The notes: generated by a model not told the origin, from the letters alone. A stretch of DNA of 64,000 nucleotides from Pseudomonas sp. B21-040 (GCF_024748695.1 NZ_CP087176.1:1791501-1855500); one strand, 5' to 3'. Shown: positions 28,190 through 37,721, counted from the first letter of the stretch. Translations and numbers: made by a program.

Positions 28190-28308
28190 ACAGTCTGTGG
28201 CCGCGGATCGCTGTAGCGGCCGTCTGCGCCTTATTGCTGGCGTTGTCATGGTGGGGCTGGCATCAGGGCGGGCTCGCGTTGATGCAGTTGGGCATGGGTG
28301 CTTGCTAG
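28186..28308 (+). CDS. Small membrane peptide (40 residues)
   Basis: The ATG at 28186 overlaps the MFS stop codon (ATGA) and reads 40 codons to TAG at 28306-28308. After a short basic start (MNSLWPRIA) the peptide is almost wholly hydrophobic, with one helix of about 18 residues ([17 protein letters not shown]). It has no recognised family. The 4-base overlap and membrane nature suggest that it is translated together with the transporter and may bind to it. It could also be a chance reading frame. Confidence 0.5.
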   Translation: MNSLWPRIAVAAVCALLLALSWWGWHQGGLALMQLGMGAC

Positions 28309-28363
28309 CGAACGGCGAGGGCGAGTAACGTCGTTTTTGACGACTTATCAAGGATGCACCGAC

Positions 28364-28915
28364 ATGCTGATGCGCTGGATTGCAGTCCCCGTGTTACTGG
28401 TGACATCTGCCGGGCTGGCCTGTGCGGCCGAGTGCCCGGAGCTGTTGCAAGGATCATTGCAAAAGCTGCGCGCCAAGGAATCCATCGACCTGTGCCAACG
28501 GTTTGAAGGCAAGCCGTTGGTAGTGGTCAATACCGCGAGCTTCTGCGGTTTCGCCCCGCAGTTCAAAAGCCTCGAGGCGCTGAATCAGCGTTATAAAGGG
28601 CAGGGACTGGAAGTGCTGGGTGTTCCGTCCAATGACTTCAAGCAGGAGTCCAAGGACGGGGCCGAGACTGCCAAGGTCTGCTATGTGAATTACGGCGTGA
28701 CCTTCACCATGACCGAACCGCAGTCAGTACGTGGCGCTGACGCGACCCACCTGTTCAAAGTGCTGGCCGAGCAGAGCAGTGCGCCGAAATGGAATTTCTA
28801 CAAATACGTGGTTGATCGCAAAGGCAACGTCATCGCCAACTTTTCTAGCCTGACCAAACCCGACGATCCCGAGTTCATCGCCGCGGTGGAGCAAGCCCTG
28901 GCTTCCCAACCCTGA
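28364..28915 (+). CDS. Glutathione peroxidase family protein, exported
   Basis: A 183-residue thiol peroxidase with a Sec signal peptide (cut near CAAEC). The active-site Cys C61 lies in NTASFCGF, where mammalian enzymes have selenocysteine; here the codon is TGC. The Gln of the catalytic set lies downstream in the [11 protein letters not shown] region, and the conserved Trp is in WNFYKYVVD. The start at 28364 has AAGGA nine bases upstream. It is expected to reduce hydroperoxides in the periplasm. Confidence 0.9.
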   Translation: MLMRWIAVPVLLVTSAGLACAAECPELLQGSLQKLRAKESIDLCQRFEGKPLVVVNTASFCGFAPQFKSLEALNQRYKGQGLEVLGVPSNDFKQESKDGAETAKVCYVNYGVTFTMTEPQSVRGADATHLFKVLAEQSSAPKWNFYKYVVDRKGNVIANFSSLTKPDDPEFIAAVEQALASQP

Positions 28916-28929
28916 TCGGCGCCCAGTAA

Positions 28930-28967
28930 AAAGCCCCGCCTCTGTTACCAGAGAGCGGGGCTTTTTT
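28930..28967. terminator. Bidirectional terminator
   Basis: AAAAAGCCCCGC and GCGGGGCTTTTTT arms with inner CTCTG/CAGAG pairing around a TTAC loop. It serves the peroxidase gene and the convergent porin gene. Confidence 0.9.
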
Positions 28968-29005
28968 GATTCAGCCGGCGAGTGATTCAGGTTCGCCGTG
29001 AATCA

Positions 29006-30277
29006 TCAGAAGCGGTAGGTCGCGCCGAGACCGAAACCGTTTGCACTGTTTTCGTACTTGGCGTTGTAGGTCTGGCCACGGTCGTTGGAGTTGTTGATCT
29101 TGACCGACTCTTCACGCAGGTACGAATACGCCACGTCGATGGTCAGGTCGTTGGTTGGGCTCCAGCCAGCGCCCAGGCTGAACGCCTTGCGATCGCCCGT
29201 CGGGATGCGTGGGGAACGGTCGGCGTTGTTGGTCGGTGCCTGGTCAACGGACAGACCGCCACGCAGTACCCATTCCTTGTTCAGCTGGTAGGACGCGCCG
29301 ATGGCGGAAGCCCAGGTGTCGTGCCAGTTCTGTTCTTCGGTGATGGTACCGAATTGGCCGTTCAGAACGGTTGGAACACCACTGTTTTCGACGGTGATGT
29401 CTTTCAGGCGGCTCCAGCGAGTCCAGGTGCTGCCTGCGTACAGAGTCCACTTGTCGTCGAGCTGGTGAGTAACCGAGAAGTCCACCGATTCAGGCGTGGT
29501 CACGTCCAGCGAAGCGTCGTATTTCTGATTCGGGTTCTGGCCGATCAGGCCCAGCACGCCGTAGTTGACCTTGGTGTTGCCTTCGAGCTTGTACTTCACT
29601 TTCGAGTGGTAAGTCAGGCCGACGCGCGTGCTGTCGGTGGCTTGAACCAGCACGCCGATGTTGTAGCCCAGCGCGGTGTCGTCACCGGTGATCTTGACCT
29701 TGCCGTCTGGTGCAGCCTGGGTGATCGACAGGTTCGATTCCAGGGTGCCGTCGATGCGGTTGATGGTCGGGCCGAAACCGATGGAAACCTTGTCGTTGAA
29801 GGCGTAACTGACAGTCGGTTGCAGAGTGGCGATTTTTACTTCGCTCTTGCTACCGAAGTAACGACCGGCAAAGTTGTTTTCGTAGTCGGTTACCAGACCG
29901 AACGGTGCGTACACGCCAATACCGAAGGCCCAGTGGTCGTCGATTGGCTTGACGTAGTAGCCCATAGGTACGGCGATGAACGGTACCATGTCGCCGTCGT
30001 TGCTGCCGCCGTTCGGGAAGGAGCTTGCGTGGCTGATGTCAGTGTGTGCGTCGATCATCGCAACACCACCAGTGACTTGTTCACGCTTGATGCGGGACAT
30101 GCCGGCAGGGTTGCCAAAAATTGTACTTGCGTCATCGGCAGCGGAAGATCGCCCGGCAAAACCTGTACCCATCCCGCTAATGCTTTGTTCGTTAATGGCG
30201 AAGCCACTTGCAAAGATCTGGGTGGATGCCAGGGTAACGGCGAGGCTAAGGGTAGTTTTGAGCATTACTTTTTTCAT
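29006..30277 (-). CDS. FadL/OmpP1 family outer membrane porin
   Basis: A 423-residue outer membrane protein with a signal peptide cut near FASGF. The mature N-terminus GFAINEQSISGMGTGFAG and the following DDASTIFGNPAGM form the plug (hatch) motif of FadL channels. The C-terminus ends in a beta-strand with terminal Phe (GLGATYRF). These porins pass long-chain fatty acids and other hydrophobic compounds. AGGAG precedes the ATG. It ends at the shared terminator. Confidence 0.92.
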   Translation of the reverse strand: MKKVMLKTTLSLAVTLASTQIFASGFAINEQSISGMGTGFAGRSSAADDASTIFGNPAGMSRIKREQVTGGVAMIDAHTDISHASSFPNGGSNDGDMVPFIAVPMGYYVKPIDDHWAFGIGVYAPFGLVTDYENNFAGRYFGSKSEVKIATLQPTVSYAFNDKVSIGFGPTINRIDGTLESNLSITQAAPDGKVKITGDDTALGYNIGVLVQATDSTRVGLTYHSKVKYKLEGNTKVNYGVLGLIGQNPNQKYDASLDVTTPESVDFSVTHQLDDKWTLYAGSTWTRWSRLKDITVENSGVPTVLNGQFGTITEEQNWHDTWASAIGASYQLNKEWVLRGGLSVDQAPTNNADRSPRIPTGDRKAFSLGAGWSPTNDLTIDVAYSYLREESVKINNSNDRGQTYNAKYENSANGFGLGATYRF

Positions 30278-30423
30278 TATTAGAACTCCTGGTGATCACC
30301 GGGGCGAAAACTACCAACATTTTCGTCCCAGCGCTATAGGCTGTATGGCTTGAGTTAGAGCGGTTTTGTAGGACAATCCGACCAGATTCGCGACCGGTTG
30401 CACGATCTTTCAGAACTGGTGGG

Positions 30424-30906
30424 TCAGCAAGCGACCTGATTCAGTGGTGAAACACAAGTTTGCCAGGCGCAGGTGAAGTCGCGCAGGCGTCCTTGAGGCT
30501 GAAAGGTCTGACGCCAGATGCGGGCCATGCCCAACAAGTCATCGGCGGCGGGGAGGGGCGTGTTCTGTTCTTCTACCAGCAGCCAGGCGATGGCGGTGGC
30601 GTAACGCAGGTTAACGGTCAATTCCAGGTGCGGCCCACTGAGAAAGGCATGTTGGCTGGCCAGGCCGCGCACGAGGCTCGCGCGTTCGGGGTCCAGGGCC
30701 AGGTAATGATCCCAGAGTGCCTGGTGGCGGGGTTCGGCGATTCGGTAGAGGCCGTGGCCACGGCGGTCATGCAGGGCGGAACCAAGGGCAGACTGGCTGG
30801 CGGCAATGCCCAGCAGCAGGGATTCGGCAGTTGCGCTATGGCGTCCGAGGTAAATCAGTGTCGGACGAATCACATAACGGCACAGTTCGCTGGCAGCGAT
30901 ACCCAT
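30424..30906 (-). CDS. Conserved hypothetical protein
   Basis: A 160-residue protein with no family that I recognise. The ATG at 30906 (MGIAASELCRYVIRPTL) is preceded by a GAGGG; another in-frame ATG at 30951 would add 15 unlike residues. The sequence is helical and rich in Leu and Ala (ESLLLGIAASQSALGSALHD), without a signal peptide. The N-terminal part looks like proteins found next to FadL porin genes in other pseudomonads, as I recall, but no function is known. Confidence 0.7.
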   Translation of the reverse strand: MGIAASELCRYVIRPTLIYLGRHSATAESLLLGIAASQSALGSALHDRRGHGLYRIAEPRHQALWDHYLALDPERASLVRGLASQHAFLSGPHLELTVNLRYATAIAWLLVEEQNTPLPAADDLLGMARIWRQTFQPQGRLRDFTCAWQTCVSPLNQVAC

Positions 30907-31128
30907 AAAGCCCTCGAAACATGAAGTGGGCGGCGATACCTGAAGGGGCATTGGCAGCGGTGGATCGAATCAGGCTCGCCGGAAGCGGATCACGCCGCTT
31001 GAGTTGAAGTGTAGTGTCATATTCGCGTTGTAAAGGACTGTTTTTAAAATATTTCCAGCTTCGAGTTATAACCGTTATATCGGTTAGTGCTTAGCCGCTG
31101 GGGGTGAAAAGAGAAATAACGGGTAATA

Positions 31129-31158
31129 AAAAGCCCCGCTTTTTGAGCAGGGCTTTTC
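31129..31158. terminator. Probable terminator of the 31182-31406 gene
   Basis: AAAAGCCC and GGGCTTTT arms with a short GC-containing loop, followed on the minus strand by TTTTTATTA. It lies 24 bases past the stop of the minus-strand gene. Confidence 0.8.
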
Positions 31159-31181
31159 GGTTTTTCAGTCTTTCTGGCGTC

Positions 31182-31406
31182 TCAGGCGATCAATGCCTGG
31201 CGGGTACGCTCGATCACGGCCTGCAGCGGCTCTGCGCTGGAGTATTGATCGGGGTACAGGCGTTCGCTGTGACGAGCGATGCCGTGTTCGTTGACCAGGG
31301 TGAAACTGAAGCAGCCTTTGCGAGCGGCCATGATCAGGCAGTTCATTGGTGCAAAAGCGTTGGTTAGGGTGCGGATGGCATCCTGAGTGTGGATTTGAGT
31401 AGACAT
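31182..31406 (-). CDS. Small conserved hypothetical protein
   Basis: A 74-residue soluble protein with no recognised domain. It has a regular composition (MSTQIHTQDAIRTLTNAFAP at the start, RTRQALIA at the end) and good codon use, and a terminator directly after the stop, all of which support a real gene. No signal peptide. Neighbours give no clue to function. It could belong to a Pseudomonas-specific family. Confidence 0.62.
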   Translation of the reverse strand: MSTQIHTQDAIRTLTNAFAPMNCLIMAARKGCFSFTLVNEHGIARHSERLYPDQYSSAEPLQAVIERTRQALIA

Positions 31407-32358
31407 AGTGTTGGTGTTCCTACAAGCGACACGGATAAGAGCCGTGCAAAATTAAAACGTTCCAGTGACGACGACCACCGTTGGTCGAACGAAGAACCCG
31501 ACTGGAACAAAGCAGCCAGTTTGAAGCGCTGATAATTGGCGCGCTTGGGCTGGCAGGTAGGTACTTAGGAGGGCAGGCAACACATCAAGGGCAAAGGTTC
31601 TGGGCCCGGGGTGAAGATCCTGATCAATTTGCAGGCTGGTTCGGTCAGAGTAAGTGAGCTTCGCAACACCCTTCGCTTTTGTTCGAAGGCTGTGTTGGCG
31701 CAAGGTTTACCTGGAAACCATCGAGGTGGTCGATCCTGTTTTGTCGGTGGAGGCTTCTCTTGAGGGAAGGCTGACCGCGAGGATTTGTTCGACCAGAATT
31801 GACTTTCAGCTTGGTACTAACGCCGCGGATACTAACGGATTGAATTTCAGAAAGGAAGTGTGTTAGCAAAAAGAATTCGTGAGGTCGGACGATGTGCCCC
31901 GCAATCGTCCACATTCCGACCGGTGGTGGCGGTCGTTCATCGGGCCGCGATCTGCCTGGATCAAGGGTTTTCCCGGTTTATCCCCAGAAGCCAGGCAAAT
32001 ATGCGCCGAAAAAGGGCAGCGATATAACCGCCTCGTAGGTACTTGTGCACATAAGTTGCGCAGACTGTAACCCCACTGTCATCCACGCCTCAGTCGCAGT
32101 GGGTGCCTGTGTTGAAAATTTAAGTCAATGAAAAACATCGCTTTTTTTTACTGGTGAAAAAATCGTCAGTTTGACTGCGAGCCCCATTCCACAAGGCTTT
32201 GCGCGAGTTCAAGGGCGGTTGTCCACTGAGTTATCCACAGCTTCTGTGGATTGTCCCGAGCGCTTGCTCTAGCACGGGCGTGCCGGGTTTTTTTGGGCTT
32301 TACCTGTAAGAAAAAAAGAGTAAAGTTGCGCGCCTTCGGATTTGCCCTGCAGTGCTTT
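31407..32358. other. Gene-free stretch of about 950 bases
   Basis: I find no convincing gene here; the ORFs of 60-90 residues have irregular composition and no family. What it holds: a strong stem-loop at 31663-31700 (CAACAC and CCTTCG against CGAAGG and GTGTTG); a DnaA-box palindrome at 32231-32251; and A/T-rich runs near 32130-32160. The GC content seems lower than in the neighbours. It may contain a small RNA or an eroded gene. Confidence 0.5.
32231..32251. promoter_or_regulatory. DnaA box within an inverted repeat
   Basis: TTATCCACA (32231-32239) is a perfect DnaA box; ATCCACAG-CTT-CTGTGGAT (32233-32251) forms a perfect palindrome around it, so a second, weaker half box faces it. It lies about 110 bases before the Sel1 gene. 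A similar, more perfect site lies at 50975. Confidence 0.55.
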
Positions 32359-32682
32359 ATGAAGTTTCGCTCAGTATCAAACCCTGCTACCTCAACGCCC
32401 TCAAGTGTTACCCCGCCCAAGCGCTTTTCAATGCGCGTGGCAGAGTGGTTGCTGGACAGTCCACGCCTTGGGGATAACCCCAACATCAAGCACTTCGCCG
32501 GGCGTTTGCTTAAACAGCCTGCCCGTGAAGGCGTCGTGGCCGCGCAAAGCCGTCTCGGGCAATTGATGTGCCGCGAATGCGGCAATGCCCGTGATCGCCG
32601 CATCGGCCAGGACCTGTTGCGCCAAGCCGCGCGAGCAGGAGATACACGCGCCCTACAGGAACTGGGCCTGATCGAAGACTGA
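32359..32682 (+). CDS. Sel1-like repeat protein
   Basis: A 107-residue protein whose C-terminal half contains Sel1/TPR-like helices (ARDRRIGQDLLRQAARAGDT and ALQELGLIED). The sel1 signature of small residues at the helix crossings is clear. The start at 32359 (MKFRSVSNPA) is a choice among several; no strong ribosome site is seen, and an internal ATG (MRVAEWLL) is also possible. It lies 60 bases before rmuC on the same strand. Sel1 proteins usually bind partners; no specific role is known. Confidence 0.68.
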   Translation: MKFRSVSNPATSTPSSVTPPKRFSMRVAEWLLDSPRLGDNPNIKHFAGRLLKQPAREGVVAAQSRLGQLMCRECGNARDRRIGQDLLRQAARAGDTRALQELGLIED

Positions 32683-32743
32683 GCTGTCCAAGTCCGGTTG
32701 CCTTGGTTAACCTTCAAGCTTTATCTCATCAGCAGGAATCTCT

Positions 32744-34222
32744 ATGGCTATGGACTTGACCAGCCTATTACTCGGTCTGGCGGGCGCTGGCCTGCCATTG
32801 CTGGTACTGGCTTGGCAAATTCAGCGCCGTGCGAGCTCCTCACAGGCCGAGGTTGCACTGCTGGAAGAACGGCTGGCCATGGCCCAACTGGCGCAGGACG
32901 GCTTGAACGCCCAACTCGATGCGTGTCGCGATGAAGTCGCTGATCTGAGCCAGGCTAACGCCGCCAGACAAGCAGACCTCGCCGCCGCGCGCCGTGAAGT
33001 CGAACTGCTGCAAATCGAGCGCGACGACGCCCGAGATGCGGCCCATGCCTGGAACATTGAGCGCTCCGGCAAAGAGGCTGAGTTGCGTCGCCTGGACACC
33101 CAGGCGGCGTCCCTCAAGGCCGAGTTGCGTGAGCAGCAGGAAAGCCATCAGCAGCGCCTCAGTGACCTGCAAGGTTCGCGAGATGAGCTGCGGGCGCAGT
33201 TTGCAGAACTGGCGGGCAAGATTTTCGACGAGCGCGAGCAACGCTTTGCCGAAACCAGCCAGCAGCGATTGGGACAGTTGCTTGATCCTCTGAAGGAACG
33301 CATTCAGTCCTTCGAAAAACGCGTCGAGGAAAGTTATCAGGCCGAAGCCCGCGAGCGTTTCTCGCTCGCCAAGGAGCTGGAGCGCCTGCAGCAGCTGAAC
33401 CTGCGCCTGAGCGACGAAGCCACCAACCTCACTCGTGCGCTCAAAGGGCAGAAAACCCAAGGCAACTGGGGCGAGCTGATTCTCGAGCGAGTGCTGGAAC
33501 ACGCGGGCCTGGAGAAGGGCCGTGAGTACCAGACCCAGGTCAACCTCAAGGGCCCGGACGGGGAGCGTTTCCAGCCGGATGTGATTATTTACCTTCCGGG
33601 CGACAAGCAGGTGGTGGTCGACTCCAAGGTCAGCCTTACGGCCTATCAGCAATACGTGGCGGCTGAAGATGACGCCATCGGCCAGATCGCCATCAAGCAG
33701 CATGTCCTGTCGCTGCGCAATCACGTCAAAGGCCTGGCCGGCAAGGATTACAAACGGCTCGACGGCTTGCACAGCCTGGATTTCGTTTTGCTCTTCGTAC
33801 CGATCGAGGCCGCGTTCTCCGCCGCCTTGCAGGCCGAGCCGACACTGTTCCAGGAAGCCTTCGACCGCAACATTGTGATCGTCAGCCCCACCACGTTGTT
33901 GGCCACGCTGCGGGTCATCGACAGCCTGTGGAAGCAGGAACGGCAAAGTCAGAACGCCCGTGAAATCGCCGAGCGAGCGGGGTGGCTGTACGACAAGTTC
34001 GTGTTGTTCATCCAGGACCTGGACGAAGTCGGCAATCGCTTGCAGCAACTGGACAAAGCCTACAGCTCTGCGCGCAACAAGCTGACAGAGGGGCGCGGTA
34101 ACCTGGTTAGTCGCAGCGAACAATTGAAGTTGCTCGGCGCGCGAGCCAGCAAGAGTTTGCCGGCCGATTTGCTGGAGCGGGCGATGACCGATGTGGATGG
34201 CCTGGTCGAGTTGCCCGAGTAA
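32744..34222 (+). CDS. rmuC: DNA recombination protein RmuC
   Basis: A 492-residue protein with an N-terminal hydrophobic anchor (residues 6-24), a long coiled coil (about 30-210) and the C-terminal RmuC domain. Motifs include GNWGELILERVLEHAGL, the PD-(D/E)XK-like stretch RFQPDVIIYLPGDKQVVVDSKVSL with the conserved Asp and Lys, and KDYKRLDGLHSLDFVLLFVP. It limits inversions at short inverted repeats in E. coli and is probably a nuclease-like protein. AGGA lies eight bases before the ATG. Confidence 0.93.
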   Translation: MAMDLTSLLLGLAGAGLPLLVLAWQIQRRASSSQAEVALLEERLAMAQLAQDGLNAQLDACRDEVADLSQANAARQADLAAARREVELLQIERDDARDAAHAWNIERSGKEAELRRLDTQAASLKAELREQQESHQQRLSDLQGSRDELRAQFAELAGKIFDEREQRFAETSQQRLGQLLDPLKERIQSFEKRVEESYQAEARERFSLAKELERLQQLNLRLSDEATNLTRALKGQKTQGNWGELILERVLEHAGLEKGREYQTQVNLKGPDGERFQPDVIIYLPGDKQVVVDSKVSLTAYQQYVAAEDDAIGQIAIKQHVLSLRNHVKGLAGKDYKRLDGLHSLDFVLLFVPIEAAFSAALQAEPTLFQEAFDRNIVIVSPTTLLATLRVIDSLWKQERQSQNAREIAERAGWLYDKFVLFIQDLDEVGNRLQQLDKAYSSARNKLTEGRGNLVSRSEQLKLLGARASKSLPADLLERAMTDVDGLVELPE

Positions 34223-34250
34223 ATTTTCAGTTAGGGCGCGGCCTGCCGCG

Positions 34251-37200
34251 CTACAACGGCAAATGCCGACTCAGCAGCGCCCGTAATGCCGCCGGTTTCA
34301 CCGGTTTGGCCAAGTAATCCAGCCCCGCCGCATGCACTTGCGCCACCATCTCCGGCCGGCCATCGGCACTGATCACCACGCCAGGCACCGGCTCTCCCAT
34401 TTGGGTGCGCAGCCACGCCATCAGCTCCGTCCCGGTGTCGCCATGATCGAGGTGGTAATCCACCAGTGCCAGTTGCGGGCGCACGCCGTCTTCGAGCAGC
34501 GCTGCGCATTCATCCCGATTGCGCGCGGTCCAGACCTGGCAACCCCAGCGCGTCAGCAGGCTGTTCATGCCGATCAGGATGCTGTCTTCATTGTCGATGC
34601 ACAGCACCTGCGCGCCGCTCAACACATGGCCGTTGAGTTCAGCGGTCGGCGTCGCCACGACGGTTTGCGCCCGGGCCAGCGGCACGCTGACGCTGAATAC
34701 ACTGCCACGCCCCGGCCAGGAGCGAACGCGCAGCGTGTGACCCAGCACGCGACACAGACCATCGGCAATCGCCAGACCCAACCCCAGGCCTTTCTCCGCG
34801 CGAGTCTGGTGACTGTCGAGACGTTTGAATTCTTCGAAAATCACCTGCAGTTTGTCTGGCGCAATGCCCGGTCCCCGATCCCAGACCTCCAGGCACAACT
34901 CGCCCTTGCGCCGGCGAACGCCGAGCAGCACGGGCCCTTTGGCGTAGCGAAATGCATTCGTCAGGAAGTTTTGCAGAATTCGTCGCAGCAGTTTGATGTC
35001 ACTGTCGACCCGCAATGCGCTACTGCGAACGTTGAACGTCAGCCCTTGTTCCTGAGCCTGCGCCTTGAACTCGGCGCCGAGCGTGTCGAACAGTTCGTTG
35101 AGCGCGAATGGCTTGATGTCAGGGTTGATCTTGCCGTTTTCCAGACGGGAAATGTCCAGCAGGTCACTGATCAAATCTTCGGCAGAGCGCAATGAGCTGT
35201 CCAGGTGATGGACCAGCTTCTGTGCCTCAGCGGACAAGCCATCGTCCTGGTGGGACAGGGCGGCGGAGAACAGGCGCGCGGCGTTCAGTGGTTGCATCAA
35301 GTCGTGGCTGACGGCTGCGAGAAAACGGGTTTTCGATTGGTTGGCGGACTCGGCGGTGCCCTTGGCTTCGGTCAACGCGACGTTGAGTTGCGACAGTTCG
35401 TGGGTGCGCTCGGTCACCCGCTGCTCCAGGCCTTCATTGGCTTCGGTCAGCGCCTGTTCGGCTTCGCGGAACGCGGTGATGTCGGTGAAACTCATGACGA
35501 AACCACCACCGGGCATCGGGTTGCCGATCAGCTCGATTACCCGCCCGTTGGGGAACAGTCGTTCAGAGGTATGGGCGCGCCCCTGGCGCATCCAGTGCAG
35601 ACGGCGGGCAACGTGCACCTCGGCTTCGCCGGGGCCGCATAAACCGCGCTCGGCGTTGTAGCGAATGATGTCGGCAATCGGCCGGCCGACGCTGATCAGT
35701 CCATCCGGGTAATTGAACAGCTCCAGATAGCGCCGGTTCCAGGCCACCAGTTTCAGCGACTGATCGACCACGCTGATGCCCTGGGTAATGTTTTCGATGG
35801 CGCCTTGCAGCAGGGCGCGGTTGAACTGCAGCACTTCCGACGCCTCGTCGGCGATCCGCACGACGTCCTCAAGCTGCATTTCCCGACCTTCGATGGCGGC
35901 TTTTACCACTGCGCGTGTCGAGGAGGCACCGAGTACACCCGCCAGCAAACGTTCGGTGTGGGCGATCCATTCACTGTCGGCGTTTTGATTCGGGTTGAAG
36001 CCTTTGCCCTGACGGTAGGCGAATCGGATGAAGCTCTGGCGCGCCCGTTCTTCGCCGACGAAACGCGCCGCCAGTTGCAGCAAATCGTCGATCTGCACCG
36101 CCAGCATCGAACGGGCGCTGGGGCGTGCGCTGATTTCCTGGCCGATGAAACGACCGGCCTGCCAGTGCTCCGACACCCGTGTACGCGACAACACCGACAC
36201 CCAGGCAAATAACGTGAAATTACCGGCCAGCGACAGCACCACGCCTTGGGTTAGCGGGGTGATCGGCAGGTTCATCGGGTTGCTGTGCAACCAGGCCAAG
36301 CCCGGAAAGCTCTCCAGCGGCCAGCCGAGGCCACGGGCCGCAATCGGCAAGATCAGCGTGTAAAACCACAGGAATGTCCCGGCAGCGAGGCCGGCAAATA
36401 CACCGCGGCGGTTGGCCTGTTTCCAGTACAGCGCGCCGAGCATGGCCGGTGCCAGTTGTGTCACGGCAGCAAAGGCAATCTGGCCGATGGTTGCCAGGCT
36501 GGCGGTCGAACCCAGCAAGCGATAACTGACGTAGGCCAGGAGCAAAATCACCACGATGCTCACGCGGCGCACCGAGAGCATCCACTGGCGGAACACTTCG
36601 AACGGCCGCTCGGCATTATTGCGTCGCAGCAACCATGGCAACAGCATGTCGTTGGACACCATGGTCGACAGTGCCACGCTGGCGACGATCACCATGCCGG
36701 TTGCCGCCGAAGCGCCACCGATAAACGCCAGCAAGGCAAGGGCGGGGTGAGCCTGCGCCAGGGGCAGGCTGATGACGAAGGAGTCCGGCAACACCGAGCT
36801 GGGCAGCAGCATCTGGCCGGCGAGGGCGATGGGTACTACAAACAATGCCGCCAACGCCAGGTAGGCCGGGAACACCCATTTGGCCAGGCGCAGATCCTGA
36901 GGATCAATGTTTTCCACCACCGTCACATGGAACTGCCGGGGCAGGCAGATGATCGCCATCATCGCCACGCCGGTCTGCACCACCATCGAGGGCCAATTGA
37001 CGGTTTCCTTCCAGTATTGCTCCAGGCGCGGTGCGAGCATGGCCTGGTTGAACAGATCGTCGAAACCGTCGTACAGACCAAACGTGACAAAAGCGCCGAC
37101 GGCAAGAAAGGCGAACAGCTTGACCAGTGATTCAAATGCAATCGCCAGCACCATGCCACGGTGGTGTTCCGTGGCATCGAGGTTGCGGGTACCGAAGACA

Positions 37201-37721
37201 ATGGTGAACAGCGCCAGCACCAGCGACACAATCAGCGCCGTGTCCTGAGCGCGAACCCCCATGGCGTCGGCGCCCGCGCCAATCAGCAGGTTCACGCCAA
37301 GCACGATGCCCTTGAGCTGCAGCGCGATGTAGGGCAGCACGCCCACCAGGCAAATCAGCGCCACCACCACCGCCAACGACTGAGATTTGCCGTAACGGGC
37401 GGCGATAAAGTCGGCGATGGAGGTGATGTTTTCCTGCTTGCTGATCATCACCATTTTTTGCAGGACCCAGGGCGCGCCCACTAACAGCAGGATCGGCCCG
37501 AGGTAAATCGGCAGGAACGACCAGAGCTGTTCCGCCGCCTGGCCCACGGCGCCAAAGAAGGTCCAACTGGTGCAATAAACGGCCAGCGACAGGCTGTACA
37601 CCCAAGCGCGCACTCGCGGCGGCAACGGTGTGCTGCGACGGTCACCGTAAAAGGCGATGGCGAACATGATGGCCATATAGGCCAGGGCGACGGCGGCGAT
37701 CAGCCCGCTGGACAGCGACAT
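34251..37721 (-). CDS. Hybrid sensor histidine kinase with sodium/solute symporter domain
   Basis: A 1156-residue protein. The first 500 residues or so are a sodium/solute symporter (SSS) fold with about 13 transmembrane helices, as in CbrA. A PAS domain follows (about 635-745), then a coiled coil, the H-box with phospho-acceptor His H806 in AVSHDLMQPLNAARL, the ATPase domain with DRGPGIAPDKL and GLGLGLAIAD, and a C-terminal receiver with phospho-acceptor Asp D1088 in ALVDYHLDHG. The ATG at 37721 has GGAG upstream. No output regulator is adjacent, so it must signal to a response regulator elsewhere. Confidence 0.92.
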   Translation of the reverse strand: MSLSSGLIAAVALAYMAIMFAIAFYGDRRSTPLPPRVRAWVYSLSLAVYCTSWTFFGAVGQAAEQLWSFLPIYLGPILLLVGAPWVLQKMVMISKQENITSIADFIAARYGKSQSLAVVVALICLVGVLPYIALQLKGIVLGVNLLIGAGADAMGVRAQDTALIVSLVLALFTIVFGTRNLDATEHHRGMVLAIAFESLVKLFAFLAVGAFVTFGLYDGFDDLFNQAMLAPRLEQYWKETVNWPSMVVQTGVAMMAIICLPRQFHVTVVENIDPQDLRLAKWVFPAYLALAALFVVPIALAGQMLLPSSVLPDSFVISLPLAQAHPALALLAFIGGASAATGMVIVASVALSTMVSNDMLLPWLLRRNNAERPFEVFRQWMLSVRRVSIVVILLLAYVSYRLLGSTASLATIGQIAFAAVTQLAPAMLGALYWKQANRRGVFAGLAAGTFLWFYTLILPIAARGLGWPLESFPGLAWLHSNPMNLPITPLTQGVVLSLAGNFTLFAWVSVLSRTRVSEHWQAGRFIGQEISARPSARSMLAVQIDDLLQLAARFVGEERARQSFIRFAYRQGKGFNPNQNADSEWIAHTERLLAGVLGASSTRAVVKAAIEGREMQLEDVVRIADEASEVLQFNRALLQGAIENITQGISVVDQSLKLVAWNRRYLELFNYPDGLISVGRPIADIIRYNAERGLCGPGEAEVHVARRLHWMRQGRAHTSERLFPNGRVIELIGNPMPGGGFVMSFTDITAFREAEQALTEANEGLEQRVTERTHELSQLNVALTEAKGTAESANQSKTRFLAAVSHDLMQPLNAARLFSAALSHQDDGLSAEAQKLVHHLDSSLRSAEDLISDLLDISRLENGKINPDIKPFALNELFDTLGAEFKAQAQEQGLTFNVRSSALRVDSDIKLLRRILQNFLTNAFRYAKGPVLLGVRRRKGELCLEVWDRGPGIAPDKLQVIFEEFKRLDSHQTRAEKGLGLGLAIADGLCRVLGHTLRVRSWPGRGSVFSVSVPLARAQTVVATPTAELNGHVLSGAQVLCIDNEDSILIGMNSLLTRWGCQVWTARNRDECAALLEDGVRPQLALVDYHLDHGDTGTELMAWLRTQMGEPVPGVVISADGRPEMVAQVHAAGLDYLAKPVKPAALRALLSRHLPL

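Noticed and set aside
28544..28546. Possible selenocysteine in the glutathione peroxidase
   Set aside because: The active-site codon is TGC, a normal Cys, so no selenocysteine is needed.
28982..30283. A 433-codon plus-strand frame across the FadL porin
   Set aside because: Shadow frame; the porin with signal peptide and plug motif is on the minus strand.
31645..31914. An 89-codon minus-strand frame in the gene-free region
   Set aside because: No ribosome site, no family resemblance and irregular composition; left as part of the unexplained stretch.
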